From Clostridium cavendishii DSM 21758 (GTDB lineage: Bacteria; Bacillota; Clostridia; Clostridiales; Clostridiaceae): a stretch of 64,000 bases of DNA. Position numbers and translations under genes: made by a program. Where the stretch lies: contig NZ_FQZB01000005.1 of assembly GCF_900141845.1 (NCBI RefSeq), positions 310,001 through 374,000 of the forward strand, given 5' to 3'. The notes beneath the pieces are model-generated. The model searched no databases. It was not told the origin of the DNA and saw only the letters and a list, made by a program, of their open reading frames with translations. Positions 8,326 through 16,204 of this stretch are shown one piece after another (the first letter of the stretch is position 1; every line of letters starts with the position of its first letter).

Positions 8326-9042
8326 ATGAAACAAATATTAAATTTTGAATTTATGATTGGGGCTTTTGGTAAAATACTAGAGGCTCTTCCAACAACAATA
8401 TTATTAACAGTAGTATCAATGTTTTTTGCAGTTATAATAGCTTTTTTGGTAGCTATTATAAGAATTTATAAGGTATCGGTTCTAAAAAACATTACTGCTA
8501 TATATGTATCATTTACAAGGGGAACTCCATTACTAGTTCAGATTTATCTTGCTTATTATGGAATACCTAAGTTTTTAGATTATATAAATAAAAGTCATGG
8601 TTTATCTATGGACATATCTAATATTCCACCAATTATATTTGCATTTGTATCATTTTCTTTAAATGTAGGGGCTTATTTATCAGAAACATTTAGAGCTTCA
8701 ATTGAAGCTGTTGATAAAGGTCAGATGGAAGCTGCATTATCAGTTGGTATGACTAGAATACAAGCATTTAAAAGAATAATTATGGCACAAGCATTAGAAA
8801 TGGCGTTGCCTAATATAGGAAATACTTTAATTAGTTTAGTTAAGGATACTTCTTTAGCATTTAGTATATCAATAGTAGATTTGATGAGCCAAGCTAAGTT
8901 AGTTGGTGCAGAAGGTTTAAATTTCTTTGAGGTTTATATAGTAGTTGCTATTATCTATTGGATAATATGCATATTTATTGAGAAAGCATTTGTCTTATTA
9001 GAAATTAGATTTAAAAGGTACAAAGGTGGTGTGGTAGTATGA
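8326..9042 (+). CDS. Amino-acid ABC transporter permease
   Basis: The 238-residue integral membrane protein belongs to the HisM/TcyB family. It has about five membrane helices, 'SFTRGTPLLVQIYLAYYG' near residue 65 (typical of this family) and the cytoplasmic EAA loop 'EAALSVGMTRIQAFKRI' that touches the ATPase. It starts nine bases after the binding-protein gene and its last four bases overlap the ATPase start, so the three genes are co-transcribed and probably translationally coupled. Confidence 0.9.
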   Translation: MKQILNFEFMIGAFGKILEALPTTILLTVVSMFFAVIIAFLVAIIRIYKVSVLKNITAIYVSFTRGTPLLVQIYLAYYGIPKFLDYINKSHGLSMDISNIPPIIFAFVSFSLNVGAYLSETFRASIEAVDKGQMEAALSVGMTRIQAFKRIIMAQALEMALPNIGNTLISLVKDTSLAFSISIVDLMSQAKLVGAEGLNFFEVYIVVAIIYWIICIFIEKAFVLLEIRFKRYKGGVVV

Positions 9043-9791
9043 TTAAGGTAGAAGGGTTAAAAAAATCTTTTGGTAAATTAGAGGTGTTAAAAAATATAGA
9101 TTTAAATATAAAAAAGGGTGAAGTAGTTGTAATAATAGGACCGAGTGGTTCAGGAAAGTCTACCCTTCTTAGATGCTTAAATCTAATGGAAAAGCCAAAT
9201 GAAGGAATAATTACTATTGATGATATTAAAGTAGATACTAAAAGTTATAAAAGAAATGAAGAGTATACTTTGAGAAAGAAAACTGCTATGGTTTTTCAGG
9301 GATATAACCTTTTTAAAAACAAAACTGTTTTAGAAAATATAATGGAAGGTCTAGTTGTAGTTCAAAAAAAATCTAAAAATGAAGCAATTGAGATATCTAG
9401 AAACTTGCTTAAAAAAGTTGGACTTTCTGATAAAGAAAATAACTATCCTTCACAACTGTCAGGTGGGCAGCAACAAAGAGTTGCAATAGCTAGAGCTGTA
9501 GCTTTAGATCCAGAGGTAGTTTTATTTGATGAGCCTACATCGGCACTAGATGCAGAAAAGGTTTATGAAGTATTAGAAGTCATAAAATTGCTTGCAAAAG
9601 AAGGTATGACTATGGTCATAGTAACTCATGAACTTGAGTTTGCAAGAGATGTAGCTGATAGAGTTATATTTGTTGAAAATGGAGCAATAATTGAAGAAGG
9701 AATTCCAAATGATATTTTTACTTTTCCTAAAGAAACTAGAACTAAACAGTTTCTAAGAAGAATCAACTATGGGGACAATTACGTTATATAA
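9039..9791 (+). CDS. Amino-acid ABC transporter ATP-binding protein
   Basis: The 250-residue ATPase carries Walker A GPSGSGKS (34-41), the Q-loop 'VFQGYNLF', the signature LSGGQ (140-144), Walker B with DEPT (164-167) and the H-loop 'VTHE'. It is a GlnQ/TcyC-type subunit that powers the permease encoded just before it; the ATG overlaps the permease stop. 'DEPTSALDAEKVYEVLE' is typical of polar amino-acid importers. A clear terminator ends the operon. Confidence 0.92.
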   Translation: MIKVEGLKKSFGKLEVLKNIDLNIKKGEVVVIIGPSGSGKSTLLRCLNLMEKPNEGIITIDDIKVDTKSYKRNEEYTLRKKTAMVFQGYNLFKNKTVLENIMEGLVVVQKKSKNEAIEISRNLLKKVGLSDKENNYPSQLSGGQQQRVAIARAVALDPEVVLFDEPTSALDAEKVYEVLEVIKLLAKEGMTMVIVTHELEFARDVADRVIFVENGAIIEEGIPNDIFTFPKETRTKQFLRRINYGDNYVI

Positions 9792-9797
9792 GCTCAG

Positions 9798-9828
9798 AAA
9801 GTGCAAGTGAAAATCTTTGCACTTTTTT
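9798..9828 (+). terminator. Terminator of the amino-acid transporter operon
   Basis: AAAGTGCAA pairs with TTGCACTTT and runs into TTTTTT. Confidence 0.85.
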
Positions 9829-9937
9829 GAATCAAAAAAACAAATAATAAAGAATACAAATAAAAAATAGCACTTATATTTTTAAAATATTAGTACTATT
9901 TTTAGAATATTTTTTTAATTGATAGAACATTTCAAAA

Positions 9938-10384
9938 TTAAATAATGTAATCAAAAAAATAATTTGAAGTCTTAATTCTATGATCTTCAGCTATATCTTC
10001 AAGTGTTATAGAATCAACTACTTTATTTATACTTTCATTAACTTTTTGCCAAACAGTAGAATTTATACAATTTTCAACTGTTTGATCAATTTCTTCTGGA
10101 AGGTCAATATCGCCAGTTATACAAAGGTCTCCTTCAAGAGCTCTTAAAACTTCACCAACTGTTATTTCTTTAGGTGTAGAAGCTAAAGTATAGCCACCTT
10201 GAGAACCACGAATACTTTTAACAAGACCAGCTTTTCTAAGTGTTGAAAAAACTTGTTCAAGATAGTTTTCAGATATTCCTTGTCTTTGTGCTATTAATTT
10301 TAAAGAAACATACTCACCGTTAGAATTTACAGCAAGGTCTACCATAGATCTTAGACCATAGCGGCCTTTAGTTGATATTTTCAT
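9938..10384 (-). CDS. cymR: Rrf2 family regulator, CymR-like
   Basis: The 148-residue protein starts 'MKISTKGRYGLRSMVDLA' and has the winged helix with 'SLKLIAQRQGISENYLEQV' and the wing 'KSIRGSQGGYTLAS', closely following CymR of Bacillus, the repressor of cysteine metabolism genes. It has only two cysteines (88 and 106), not the three-Cys cluster of the Fe-S regulator IscR, which supports CymR over IscR. In Bacillus CymR acts with cysteine synthase CysK as co-repressor; no cysK is in the window. A matching operator lies in its own promoter and in the promoter of the neighbouring transporter. Symbol given by similarity. Confidence 0.8.
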   Translation of the reverse strand: MKISTKGRYGLRSMVDLAVNSNGEYVSLKLIAQRQGISENYLEQVFSTLRKAGLVKSIRGSQGGYTLASTPKEITVGEVLRALEGDLCITGDIDLPEEIDQTVENCINSTVWQKVNESINKVVDSITLEDIAEDHRIKTSNYFFDYII

Positions 10385-10427
10385 ATATTTTATTAACTCC
10401 TTTAACTTATAATCCTTAAAATAATGA

Positions 10428-10479
10428 TATTACATAAAAAATATTAAGTCAAATAATACCCATTGAATTAGTAGGAATT
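10428..10479 (-). promoter_or_regulatory. Promoter and CymR-like operator of the Rrf2 gene
   Basis: On the minus strand a TTGACT box (10447-10452) and TATCAT box stand 17 bases apart. Immediately upstream, 10456-10479 is a palindrome with half-sites ATACCCA and TAGGAATT that repeats the operator at 7439-7462. Autoregulation is the simplest reading. Confidence 0.6.
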
Positions 10480-10571
10480 ATGATGGAAAGTTATAATATT
10501 TAATTAATTTAGGAATTTTCTTTAATGAATATACTTTTCTTTTATAAAACATTTTTAATCAATATTTTATA

Positions 10572-10612
10572 AAAAGAAAGTATATGCTTTTTGATTAACA
10601 TATACTTCTTTT
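10572..10612 (-). terminator. Terminator after the NlpC/P60-like gene
   Basis: AGAAAGTATATG pairs with CATATACTTCT just downstream of the minus-strand gene, flanked by A and T runs. Confidence 0.75.
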
Positions 10613-10615
10613 ATA

Positions 10616-11350
10616 TTATTTATACATAAAGTAAGATATTGGATCAGTATCTTTACTTTGTTCATAAGAGTTTATCTTTCTAACATGATATACTTGTCCA
10701 TTAAATAATCTTGCTTGATTATCGACTATATAAGCATAATCATAGTTTCCAGGGTTTACCCAACCCATAAATATATATACATGTCTATAGTTTGCTGTGA
10801 AGCAGATGTCTCCAGGTTTTAAATTTTTTATATTAGTATCTTTTTTAAAACCTTGTCTACTTAATTGACTATAAACTTGTGATACTAATGATGTTGATAA
10901 CGGTATATTGGATAGTCCATTTCTTCTTAATACTTCTGAAGTAAAAAATGCACAATTGTTAATAGTGATACCACTATGAAGTTGAACTGCTTTATTATGA
11001 ACACTTACTTGGTTTTCAGTATTTAACATATAATTATATATCTTTGATTCTAATGAACCATGAAAGTCAGTAGCTTTATATGGGAATCTATACGTATTAG
11101 ACTTATAAAAGTAGTTTTTGTTTACTTGTTCAACTTTAGATTTTCCTAATAATAAACGATTGTCCACACGTATAACGTTTGGATCTATTACTATAGGTTT
11201 ATTTGGTGTAATAGTTGTTGGTGAAAGAGTAGTTATCTGTTTTATAGATGTTGATGGAGCAGCATATACATTAATATTACTTGAGGCAAAAAAAGAAGTT
11301 CCCATAATAATACTTAGCACAATTAAGGATATACTTTTTTTAGTTTTCAT
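10616..11350 (-). CDS. Secreted NlpC/P60-like cysteine hydrolase
   Basis: The start is set at the ATG at 11350, with AAAGGTGG upstream; a GTG five codons earlier overlaps that ribosome site and is less likely. The 244-residue product has a signal peptide (about 1-31), a Pro/Thr-rich stretch, and a C-terminal cysteine hydrolase-like domain. Cys133 lies at the start of a helix ('NNCAFFTSEVLRRNG'), followed by 'LKPGDICF' and the histidine in 'HVYIFMGW' (His190), with 'VDNQA' as a likely third polar residue. This is the NlpC/P60 order of catalytic residues, used to cut peptide bonds in peptidoglycan. Overall similarity is distant, so the class is inferred. Confidence 0.6.
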   Translation of the reverse strand: MKTKKSISLIVLSIIMGTSFFASSNINVYAAPSTSIKQITTLSPTTITPNKPIVIDPNVIRVDNRLLLGKSKVEQVNKNYFYKSNTYRFPYKATDFHGSLESKIYNYMLNTENQVSVHNKAVQLHSGITINNCAFFTSEVLRRNGLSNIPLSTSLVSQVYSQLSRQGFKKDTNIKNLKPGDICFTANYRHVYIFMGWVNPGNYDYAYIVDNQARLFNGQVYHVRKINSYEQSKDTDPISYFMYK

Positions 11351-11603
11351 ATCATTTGTAACCACCTTTTAGATATTTAATAGGGCTATTCAATTGTTTA
11401 ATTTTATATGCTTAAATCTAGGTATATAAGTAGTTAAATATTAAAACTAATAAATGCTTTAAGGTTATGTTATATTATCGAAAAAAATAATTAAAATTTC
11501 ATATTATATACGATAAAAATTATTTTGTAAATTTTCATTAATATTGAAAAATATTAAATTAAAGATAATAAGAAATTATATAATTTGTAAAAAAAATTTT
11601 GTA

Positions 11604-11632
11604 TTGACAAAGTTTTGAAATATATATATATT
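11604..11632 (+). promoter_or_regulatory. Promoter of the RsgA leader
   Basis: TTGACA (11604-11609) and TATATT (11627-11632) are 17 bases apart, a near-consensus sigma-A promoter about 50 bases before the leader peptide. Confidence 0.7.
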
Positions 11633-11681
11633 AAAATTGTAAAATATTTTGAATTATATTTTAAGAAAGGAGATGTTTTAG

Positions 11682-11714
11682 ATGAAAAAAGTTAATAAGG
11701 TGATTTTAGTCTAA
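11682..11714 (+). CDS. Leader peptide of the RsgA attenuator, 10 aa
   Basis: ATG at 11682 follows AGAAAGGAG at ideal spacing and encodes MKKVNKVILV. Such a short reading frame with a strong start, directly ahead of terminators, is the mark of a translated leader that senses ribosome speed or stalling. The base after its stop codon begins the left arm of a long-range inverted repeat, so a ribosome held on this peptide would block that arm. Confidence 0.65.
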   Translation: MKKVNKVILV

Positions 11715-11823
11715 AATTAAATATGGGCAAAAATATAACTGTAGGGTAGTATACTCTTTATTCATGTTATGTTTTTGTAGTAATAAATAACCTTTCATAA
11801 TATACTGCCTAATTAGGAAAAGC

Positions 11824-11850
11824 AACACGATAGGAAGATCGTGTTTTTTT
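11824..11850 (+). terminator. Leader terminator A
   Basis: AACACGAT pairs with ATCGTGTT and runs straight into seven T, a textbook intrinsic terminator located before, not after, the coding gene. Confidence 0.8.
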
Positions 11851-11853
11851 GTA

Positions 11854-11902
11854 CCCGTAGATAGCAGCCTATTTTAAGGGGCTATTATCTACGGGATTTT
11901 TC
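11854..11902 (+). terminator. Leader terminator B
   Basis: CCCGTAGATA pairs with TATCTACGGG, with an inner AGCC/GGCT stem, followed by ATTTTT. It is GC-rich compared with the surroundings. Confidence 0.7.
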
Positions 11903-11949
11903 TGCCCATTTTTAATTATTAAAAGTATATAAGAAAGGAGTGATGTATC

Positions 11950-12021
11950 ATGAAAATTTCAAAAGATTTAAAACAAGTATTCAAAAATTACTATAGAAAC
12001 ATGGAGGGATTTGATGAGTAA
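11950..12021 (+). CDS. Small upstream ORF coupled to the RsgA gene, 23 aa
   Basis: ATG at 11950 follows AAGAAAGGAGTG. The 23-residue product is basic ('KISKDLKQVFKNYYRNMEG'). Its last codons contain the Shine-Dalgarno of the GTPase gene (12003-12008) and overlap that gene's ATG at 12014 by eight bases, so it likely couples translation. It may be a second leader peptide rather than a functional protein. Confidence 0.5.
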   Translation: MKISKDLKQVFKNYYRNMEGFDE

Positions 12022-13102
12022 TAAGTTAGAAAAGTACGGCTATACAGATTTTTATAAAACACAAATAGAAAAACTAGATTTGAGAGATACGGGGTTAATA
12101 CCAGCAAGAATTATTGAAGTTCATAGAGAGATATACACTATAGTAACTGATGAAGGTGAAACTACAGCAAGGCTTAAGGGAAGTTTATTTTATAATAACA
12201 ATCAAAACAGCATTTATCCTGCTATAGGTGATTTCGTTTTGGTTTACCATAATGATTGTGGTGATGATATTATTTATACTGTACTTGAAAGGAAAAGTAA
12301 GTTTTCACGTCTTGATACTTTTTACGAAACTGAGCAGGTGGTAGCAACTAACTTTGATTATGTTTTTATTATGACTTCTCTTAATCATGATTTTAATATT
12401 AAGAGATTGGAAAGATATTTAAGTATTTCATTACAAAGTGGAGCCATTCCAATAATTATTTTGACCAAGGCAGATTTGTGTAGTGATTATGACGCTTATA
12501 AAAGAGAACTTGAAAAAATAGTAGATGGAATTCCTATAGTAGTGATAAGTTCACTTACTGGATATGGGATTGATGAGTTAAAAACCTATATAAAGCCAAC
12601 GAAAACAATTGTATTTTTAGGCTCATCAGGAATTGGGAAATCATCACTTGTAAATGCTATTTCAGGAGAAGAAATTATGAAAGTTAGTTCTATAAGAGAA
12701 AGTGATAGTAGAGGAAGACATACTACAACTCATAGAGAGCTTATAATGCTTGAAAATGGAACTATGATTATTGATACTCCTGGGATGAGAGTATTAGGAA
12801 TGTGGGAATCTTCAGATGGAGTTAATACAGTTTTTGATGATATTGAAACTCTTATAAATAAATGTAGATTTAATAACTGTAATCATAAATCTGAACCGGG
12901 TTGTGCTATTAAAGAGGCGTTGGAAAATGGAGAACTTTCAGTAGAAAGATGGAACAACTATATAAAGTTAAAAAAAGAAAGTAAATTTGCAAAGAGAAAG
13001 GAAAAGCAAAAGAGTACTGAAAAGAGCAAATCTTTAGTTAAGGGAAATAAAAAGAAAAAGTATAATAAAGAAGAACTTAAAGAATCACTAGAATTATTGT
13101 AA
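12014..13102 (+). CDS. rsgA: RsgA-type circularly permuted ribosome GTPase (attenuator-controlled)
   Basis: The 362-residue protein is an RsgA/YloQ/YjeQ GTPase that checks late 30S ribosomal subunit maturation. It has an N-terminal OB-type region, then the permuted G motifs in the order TKAD (G4), 'GSSGIGKSS' (G1) and DTPG (G3). A zinc knuckle near the C-terminus reads 'CRFNNCNHKSEPGC'. A long lysine-rich tail follows. It lies alone behind a leader with terminators, not next to prpC/prkC/rpe as the housekeeping rsgA of Firmicutes usually does. It is therefore probably a second copy made when ribosomes are inhibited; that role is inference. The start is the ATG at 12014 with GGAGGG five bases upstream. 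Confidence 0.82.
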   Translation: MSNKLEKYGYTDFYKTQIEKLDLRDTGLIPARIIEVHREIYTIVTDEGETTARLKGSLFYNNNQNSIYPAIGDFVLVYHNDCGDDIIYTVLERKSKFSRLDTFYETEQVVATNFDYVFIMTSLNHDFNIKRLERYLSISLQSGAIPIIILTKADLCSDYDAYKRELEKIVDGIPIVVISSLTGYGIDELKTYIKPTKTIVFLGSSGIGKSSLVNAISGEEIMKVSSIRESDSRGRHTTTHRELIMLENGTMIIDTPGMRVLGMWESSDGVNTVFDDIETLINKCRFNNCNHKSEPGCAIKEALENGELSVERWNNYIKLKKESKFAKRKEKQKSTEKSKSLVKGNKKKKYNKEELKESLELL

Positions 13103-13269
13103 GCAAGGTATTCTTATTTAGAAATTTCAAAGGATTCTAATTTGAATAAAAGTATAATATATAGACAAATGATAAAAATAAAGAATTTAAAAGCTCAGAG
13201 AAGCAGATAGATGAGTACAGAAAAAAATTGGATGAAGATAATTATAGAATATATAAGTCTATAAAATAA
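13103..13269 (+). pseudogene. Decayed coding scrap after rsgA
   Basis: Directly after the rsgA stop, the same frame stays open for over 30 codons with gene-like content ('YSYLEISKDSNLNKSIIYRQM'). From 13165 another frame is open to a stop at 13267 and reads 'QIDEYRKKLDEDNYRIYKSI'. Neither has a start with a ribosome site. A frameshifted remnant of a small gene is a reasonable but weak reading; chance is possible. Confidence 0.25.
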
Positions 13270-13290
13270 TTTATAAAAAATGAAGTATTA

Positions 13291-13333
13291 AAAAAGCTAA
13301 TTAGGGGATGTAAATGCCTTAATTAGTTTTTTT
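13291..13333 (+). terminator. Terminator of the RsgA unit
   Basis: CTAATTAGGG pairs with CCTTAATTAG, followed by TTTTTTT. Confidence 0.75.
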
Positions 13334-13503
13334 ATATTTAAATTTAAAATTATAATTATAAATTAATAAAAATATTTTTTTAAAAGCTATGCAGATAAAG
13401 TATTTATCGAAAATAGTCGAAAATATAATATCTCTGTAGAGGTGAAGTTAATTATTTAAAAGAAAATAATACTTAAATAGAAAGGGGTTGTAAAAGAAAT
13501 ATT

Positions 13504-15675
13504 ATGTTTTTTGCATTAAAAAGAAGTATCAAATCATTCCGAAAGAAAAGTAGTAAAAATAAATTTAAATATTTAGGTATTAAAATATCTATTATATATT
13601 TAACAATTGGATTTATTTGGGTTTATTTTTCGGATAGGTTTGTAAATAGTTTTTTTTATAGTAAAGATACAGTATTAATTGTAAATACATATAAAGGTTG
13701 GGTATATGTATTTATAAGTACAGCTGTTCTTTACCCATTTATTAGAAGATTCTTAAAAAAGGTAGAAGAAACTGAAAATGAGCTTAATGATAGTTATAAA
13801 GAATTAAGAGCTAAAAATGAAGAATTACAAGCTTATGTAGGACAATTAACTGCAGCTGAGGAATTCTTAAGAATTCAATATGATAAAATCATTGAGAATG
13901 AAGGTAAACTTATTAAAAGTGAGGAGGAGAGTAGAGCAATTATTAAAGCTTTGCCTGATTTATTATTTGTTGTAGACAGGGATGGAGTTTTTATTGATTA
14001 CCAGGCAAATGATGAAACACTTTTGTTAATGAAGAAAAATAAATTTATAGGTAAGAATATTTATGAAGTACTTCCTGATGATATAGCTAAAATAGGTCAT
14101 GAAAAAATTAAATTGGTATTAGAAACTGGAGAATTACAAAGTTTTGAATACCAATTACATGTTTCAGGTAAGGAACAATACTTTGAGCTTAGAATGGTAA
14201 AAAGAGGGCAAGATGAAGTATTAGCAATAGCAAGAAATATTACTGCTGCATTGGAAAGTAAAATAGAATTGAAGGCTAGTGAATATACATTTAGAACTCT
14301 TTTTGAAAATTCAGCTGATGCAATATTAATAATTGAAGATAATAAGATAATCGATTGTAATTTAGCTGCATTTGAATTATTGGGGTATGATTGTAAAACA
14401 AATATATCTAATAGATATTTATGGAGTATAGCACCAGATGATCAACCAGATGGAATAAATTCTAAAGAAAAGGCAATTAAAGCAATTGAGACTAGTGAAG
14501 TTAATATAAAGTCAAATTTTGAATGGTGGTTTAAGAAAAATGACGGTACAATATTTCCTGTTGAAATTATGCTTACATCTATAGTACTTAATGGAAAAAA
14601 GGTTTTTCATGCATTATGCAGAGATCTTAATAAGCGTAAACAAATGGAACAAAAACTAGAGTATTTAAGTTATCATGATCAGTTAACTGGACTATATAAT
14701 AGAAGGTTTTTTGAAAAACAATTGGAAAATTTAAATAATAAAGAAAACTTACCGCTTACTATTGTTATGGCAGATGTAAATGGATTAAAGCTTATTAATG
14801 ATTCATTTGGACATTCTATGGGAGATGAGCTCCTAATAAAAGTATCAGAAGTTATTAAAAAAGGATGTAGAAATAGTGATATTGTTGCAAGGCTTGGTGG
14901 TGATGAATTTATTATTTTATTGCCTAAAACAAGTAAATATGAAGGTGAGCAAATAGTTAAAAATATAAAGAATCTATCTTTGAAAGAAAAAGTAAGAAGC
15001 GTGGATGTATCAATTTCATTTGGACTAGATACTAAAGAAAAGATTGAAGAAAAAATTTATGATGTATTAAAAACGACAGAAGATAATATGTATAAGAAAA
15101 AACTTTTTGAAAGTCCAAGTATGAGAGGAAAAACTATCAAGGCTATAATTAATACTCTTCATGAAAAAAATAAGAGGGAAGAACAACATTCGTATAGAGT
15201 ATCACTATTATGCAAAAGAATGGGAGAAGCTATAGGCTTAAGCGAAAGGGAAATTGAGGAACTTAAAACTGCGGGATTATTGCATGATATTGGGAAAATA
15301 GCAATAGATGAGAATATACTTAACAAATCTGGAAAACTTACAGATGACGAATGGCAGGTTTTAAAGCGTCATCCAGAAATAGGATATAGAATATTGAGTA
15401 CAGTTAACGATTTATCAGAGATTGCAGAATATGTACTAGCTCATCATGAAATGTGGAATGGAAAGGGTTATCCTAAAGGATTAAAAGGAGAGGAAATACC
15501 ATTTCAAGCAAGGATTATAAGTATAGTAGATGCGTATGATGCAATAACTAGTGAGCGAAGCTATCGGAGTGCGCTTTCAGAAGAATTTGCAGTAAAAGAA
15601 TTACAATTGAATGCTGGCATTCAATTTGATCCCCAGCTTGTAAAAGTATTTATTGAAAAAGTTTATTCAAAGTAA
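13504..15675 (+). CDS. PAS-PAS-GGDEF-HD-GYP cyclic-di-GMP signalling protein
   Basis: The 723-residue membrane protein has two N-terminal helices (about 25-45 and 65-85), a coiled coil (about 85-140) and two PAS domains (about 140-250 and 258-375). A diguanylate cyclase domain follows with intact GGDEF at 465-469, then an HD-GYP phosphodiesterase domain with HD at 594-595, 'HHEMWNGKGYP' at 647-657 and GYP at 655-657. An RNSD sequence at 456-459, exactly five residues before GGDEF, is the inhibitory I-site. Both making and breaking of c-di-GMP are therefore possible, and the PAS domains would decide the balance. The RBS AAAGGGG is rather far (16 bases) from the ATG. It is monocistronic. The pilus locus 12 kb away could be an output, but nothing in the sequence proves it. 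Confidence 0.9.
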   Translation: MFFALKRSIKSFRKKSSKNKFKYLGIKISIIYLTIGFIWVYFSDRFVNSFFYSKDTVLIVNTYKGWVYVFISTAVLYPFIRRFLKKVEETENELNDSYKELRAKNEELQAYVGQLTAAEEFLRIQYDKIIENEGKLIKSEEESRAIIKALPDLLFVVDRDGVFIDYQANDETLLLMKKNKFIGKNIYEVLPDDIAKIGHEKIKLVLETGELQSFEYQLHVSGKEQYFELRMVKRGQDEVLAIARNITAALESKIELKASEYTFRTLFENSADAILIIEDNKIIDCNLAAFELLGYDCKTNISNRYLWSIAPDDQPDGINSKEKAIKAIETSEVNIKSNFEWWFKKNDGTIFPVEIMLTSIVLNGKKVFHALCRDLNKRKQMEQKLEYLSYHDQLTGLYNRRFFEKQLENLNNKENLPLTIVMADVNGLKLINDSFGHSMGDELLIKVSEVIKKGCRNSDIVARLGGDEFIILLPKTSKYEGEQIVKNIKNLSLKEKVRSVDVSISFGLDTKEKIEEKIYDVLKTTEDNMYKKKLFESPSMRGKTIKAIINTLHEKNKREEQHSYRVSLLCKRMGEAIGLSEREIEELKTAGLLHDIGKIAIDENILNKSGKLTDDEWQVLKRHPEIGYRILSTVNDLSEIAEYVLAHHEMWNGKGYPKGLKGEEIPFQARIISIVDAYDAITSERSYRSALSEEFAVKELQLNAGIQFDPQLVKVFIEKVYSK

Positions 15676-15865
15676 TACATGATTGGCTATTAGATTCGAT
15701 TTTAATATATAAACATTATATAGTTAGAGTAATGGCTTTATAAGATTTCTTTAAAATAAAAAAATAACTAATGAATAAACTGGTAATAGAGTTATATAAG
15801 CTGGAAAAAGTTATAAACTAAAGTTTAAAATAATGTATTAGATTAATCTTTAATTATCTTAATAT

Positions 15866-15989
15866 ATAAGTTCCAATAAAGATTATTCAAAAAATTAAAT
15901 TTACTTTCACCCATAATTTATCATATTATTAAGTCTTTTATGGAACTTATAGAATCAAATTAAATAGTATATATGATTCTAATTAGCTA
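15866..15989. repeat. Spaced inverted repeats in a 475-base gap
   Basis: The arms 15866-15882 (ATAAGTTCCAATAAAGA) and 15934-15950 (TCTTTTATGGAACTTAT) pair at 16 of 17 positions across 51 bases. A second stem, AGAATCA/TGATTCT, starts at the next base. No gene is visible in 15676-16150. It could be a structured RNA or the trace of a small mobile element. Confidence 0.45.
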
Positions 15990-16204
15990 TTTTTAACTAA
16001 AAATGTTTAGTTGTTATTATTTCTTAATAAATTTATTTTTTATGTAGAATATTAATTAGAACATATATACATTATTTTTTATTTTTATAAATGTTAAAAT
16101 TTTTTAATAAGAAAAAAATTAAATTTAGTTTATAAAGTAATATATCCTTAATGGAAAAATATGCTATAATATGTATATTATTATTTATGGTGAAAGGACT
16201 TAAT

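Larger units (their letters stand above)
11715..11917 (+). promoter_or_regulatory. Attenuator leader RNA with enclosing long-range stem
   Basis: The arms 11715-11729 and 11903-11917 (core ATGGGCA/TGCCCAT) pair at 14 of 15 positions and enclose three further stems. These are 11744-11753 with 11801-11810 (GGGTAGTATA/TATACTGCCT with two G-U pairs), the terminator at 11824-11850 and the terminator at 11854-11902. The left arm begins right after the leader-peptide stop. The plan resembles the leaders of tet(M)- and ABC-F-type resistance genes. Function in attenuation is inferred. Confidence 0.65.

Noticed and set aside
11118..11372. Plus-strand open frame of 84 codons
   Set aside because: It is antisense to the NlpC/P60-like gene and its signal peptide; no start signal is seen.
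16151..16204. Longer N-terminus of the SnoaL-like protein with a hydrophobic leader
   Set aside because: It has no ribosome site, overlaps a TATAAT-like box, and a well-placed GAAAGGA supports the ATG at 16205.
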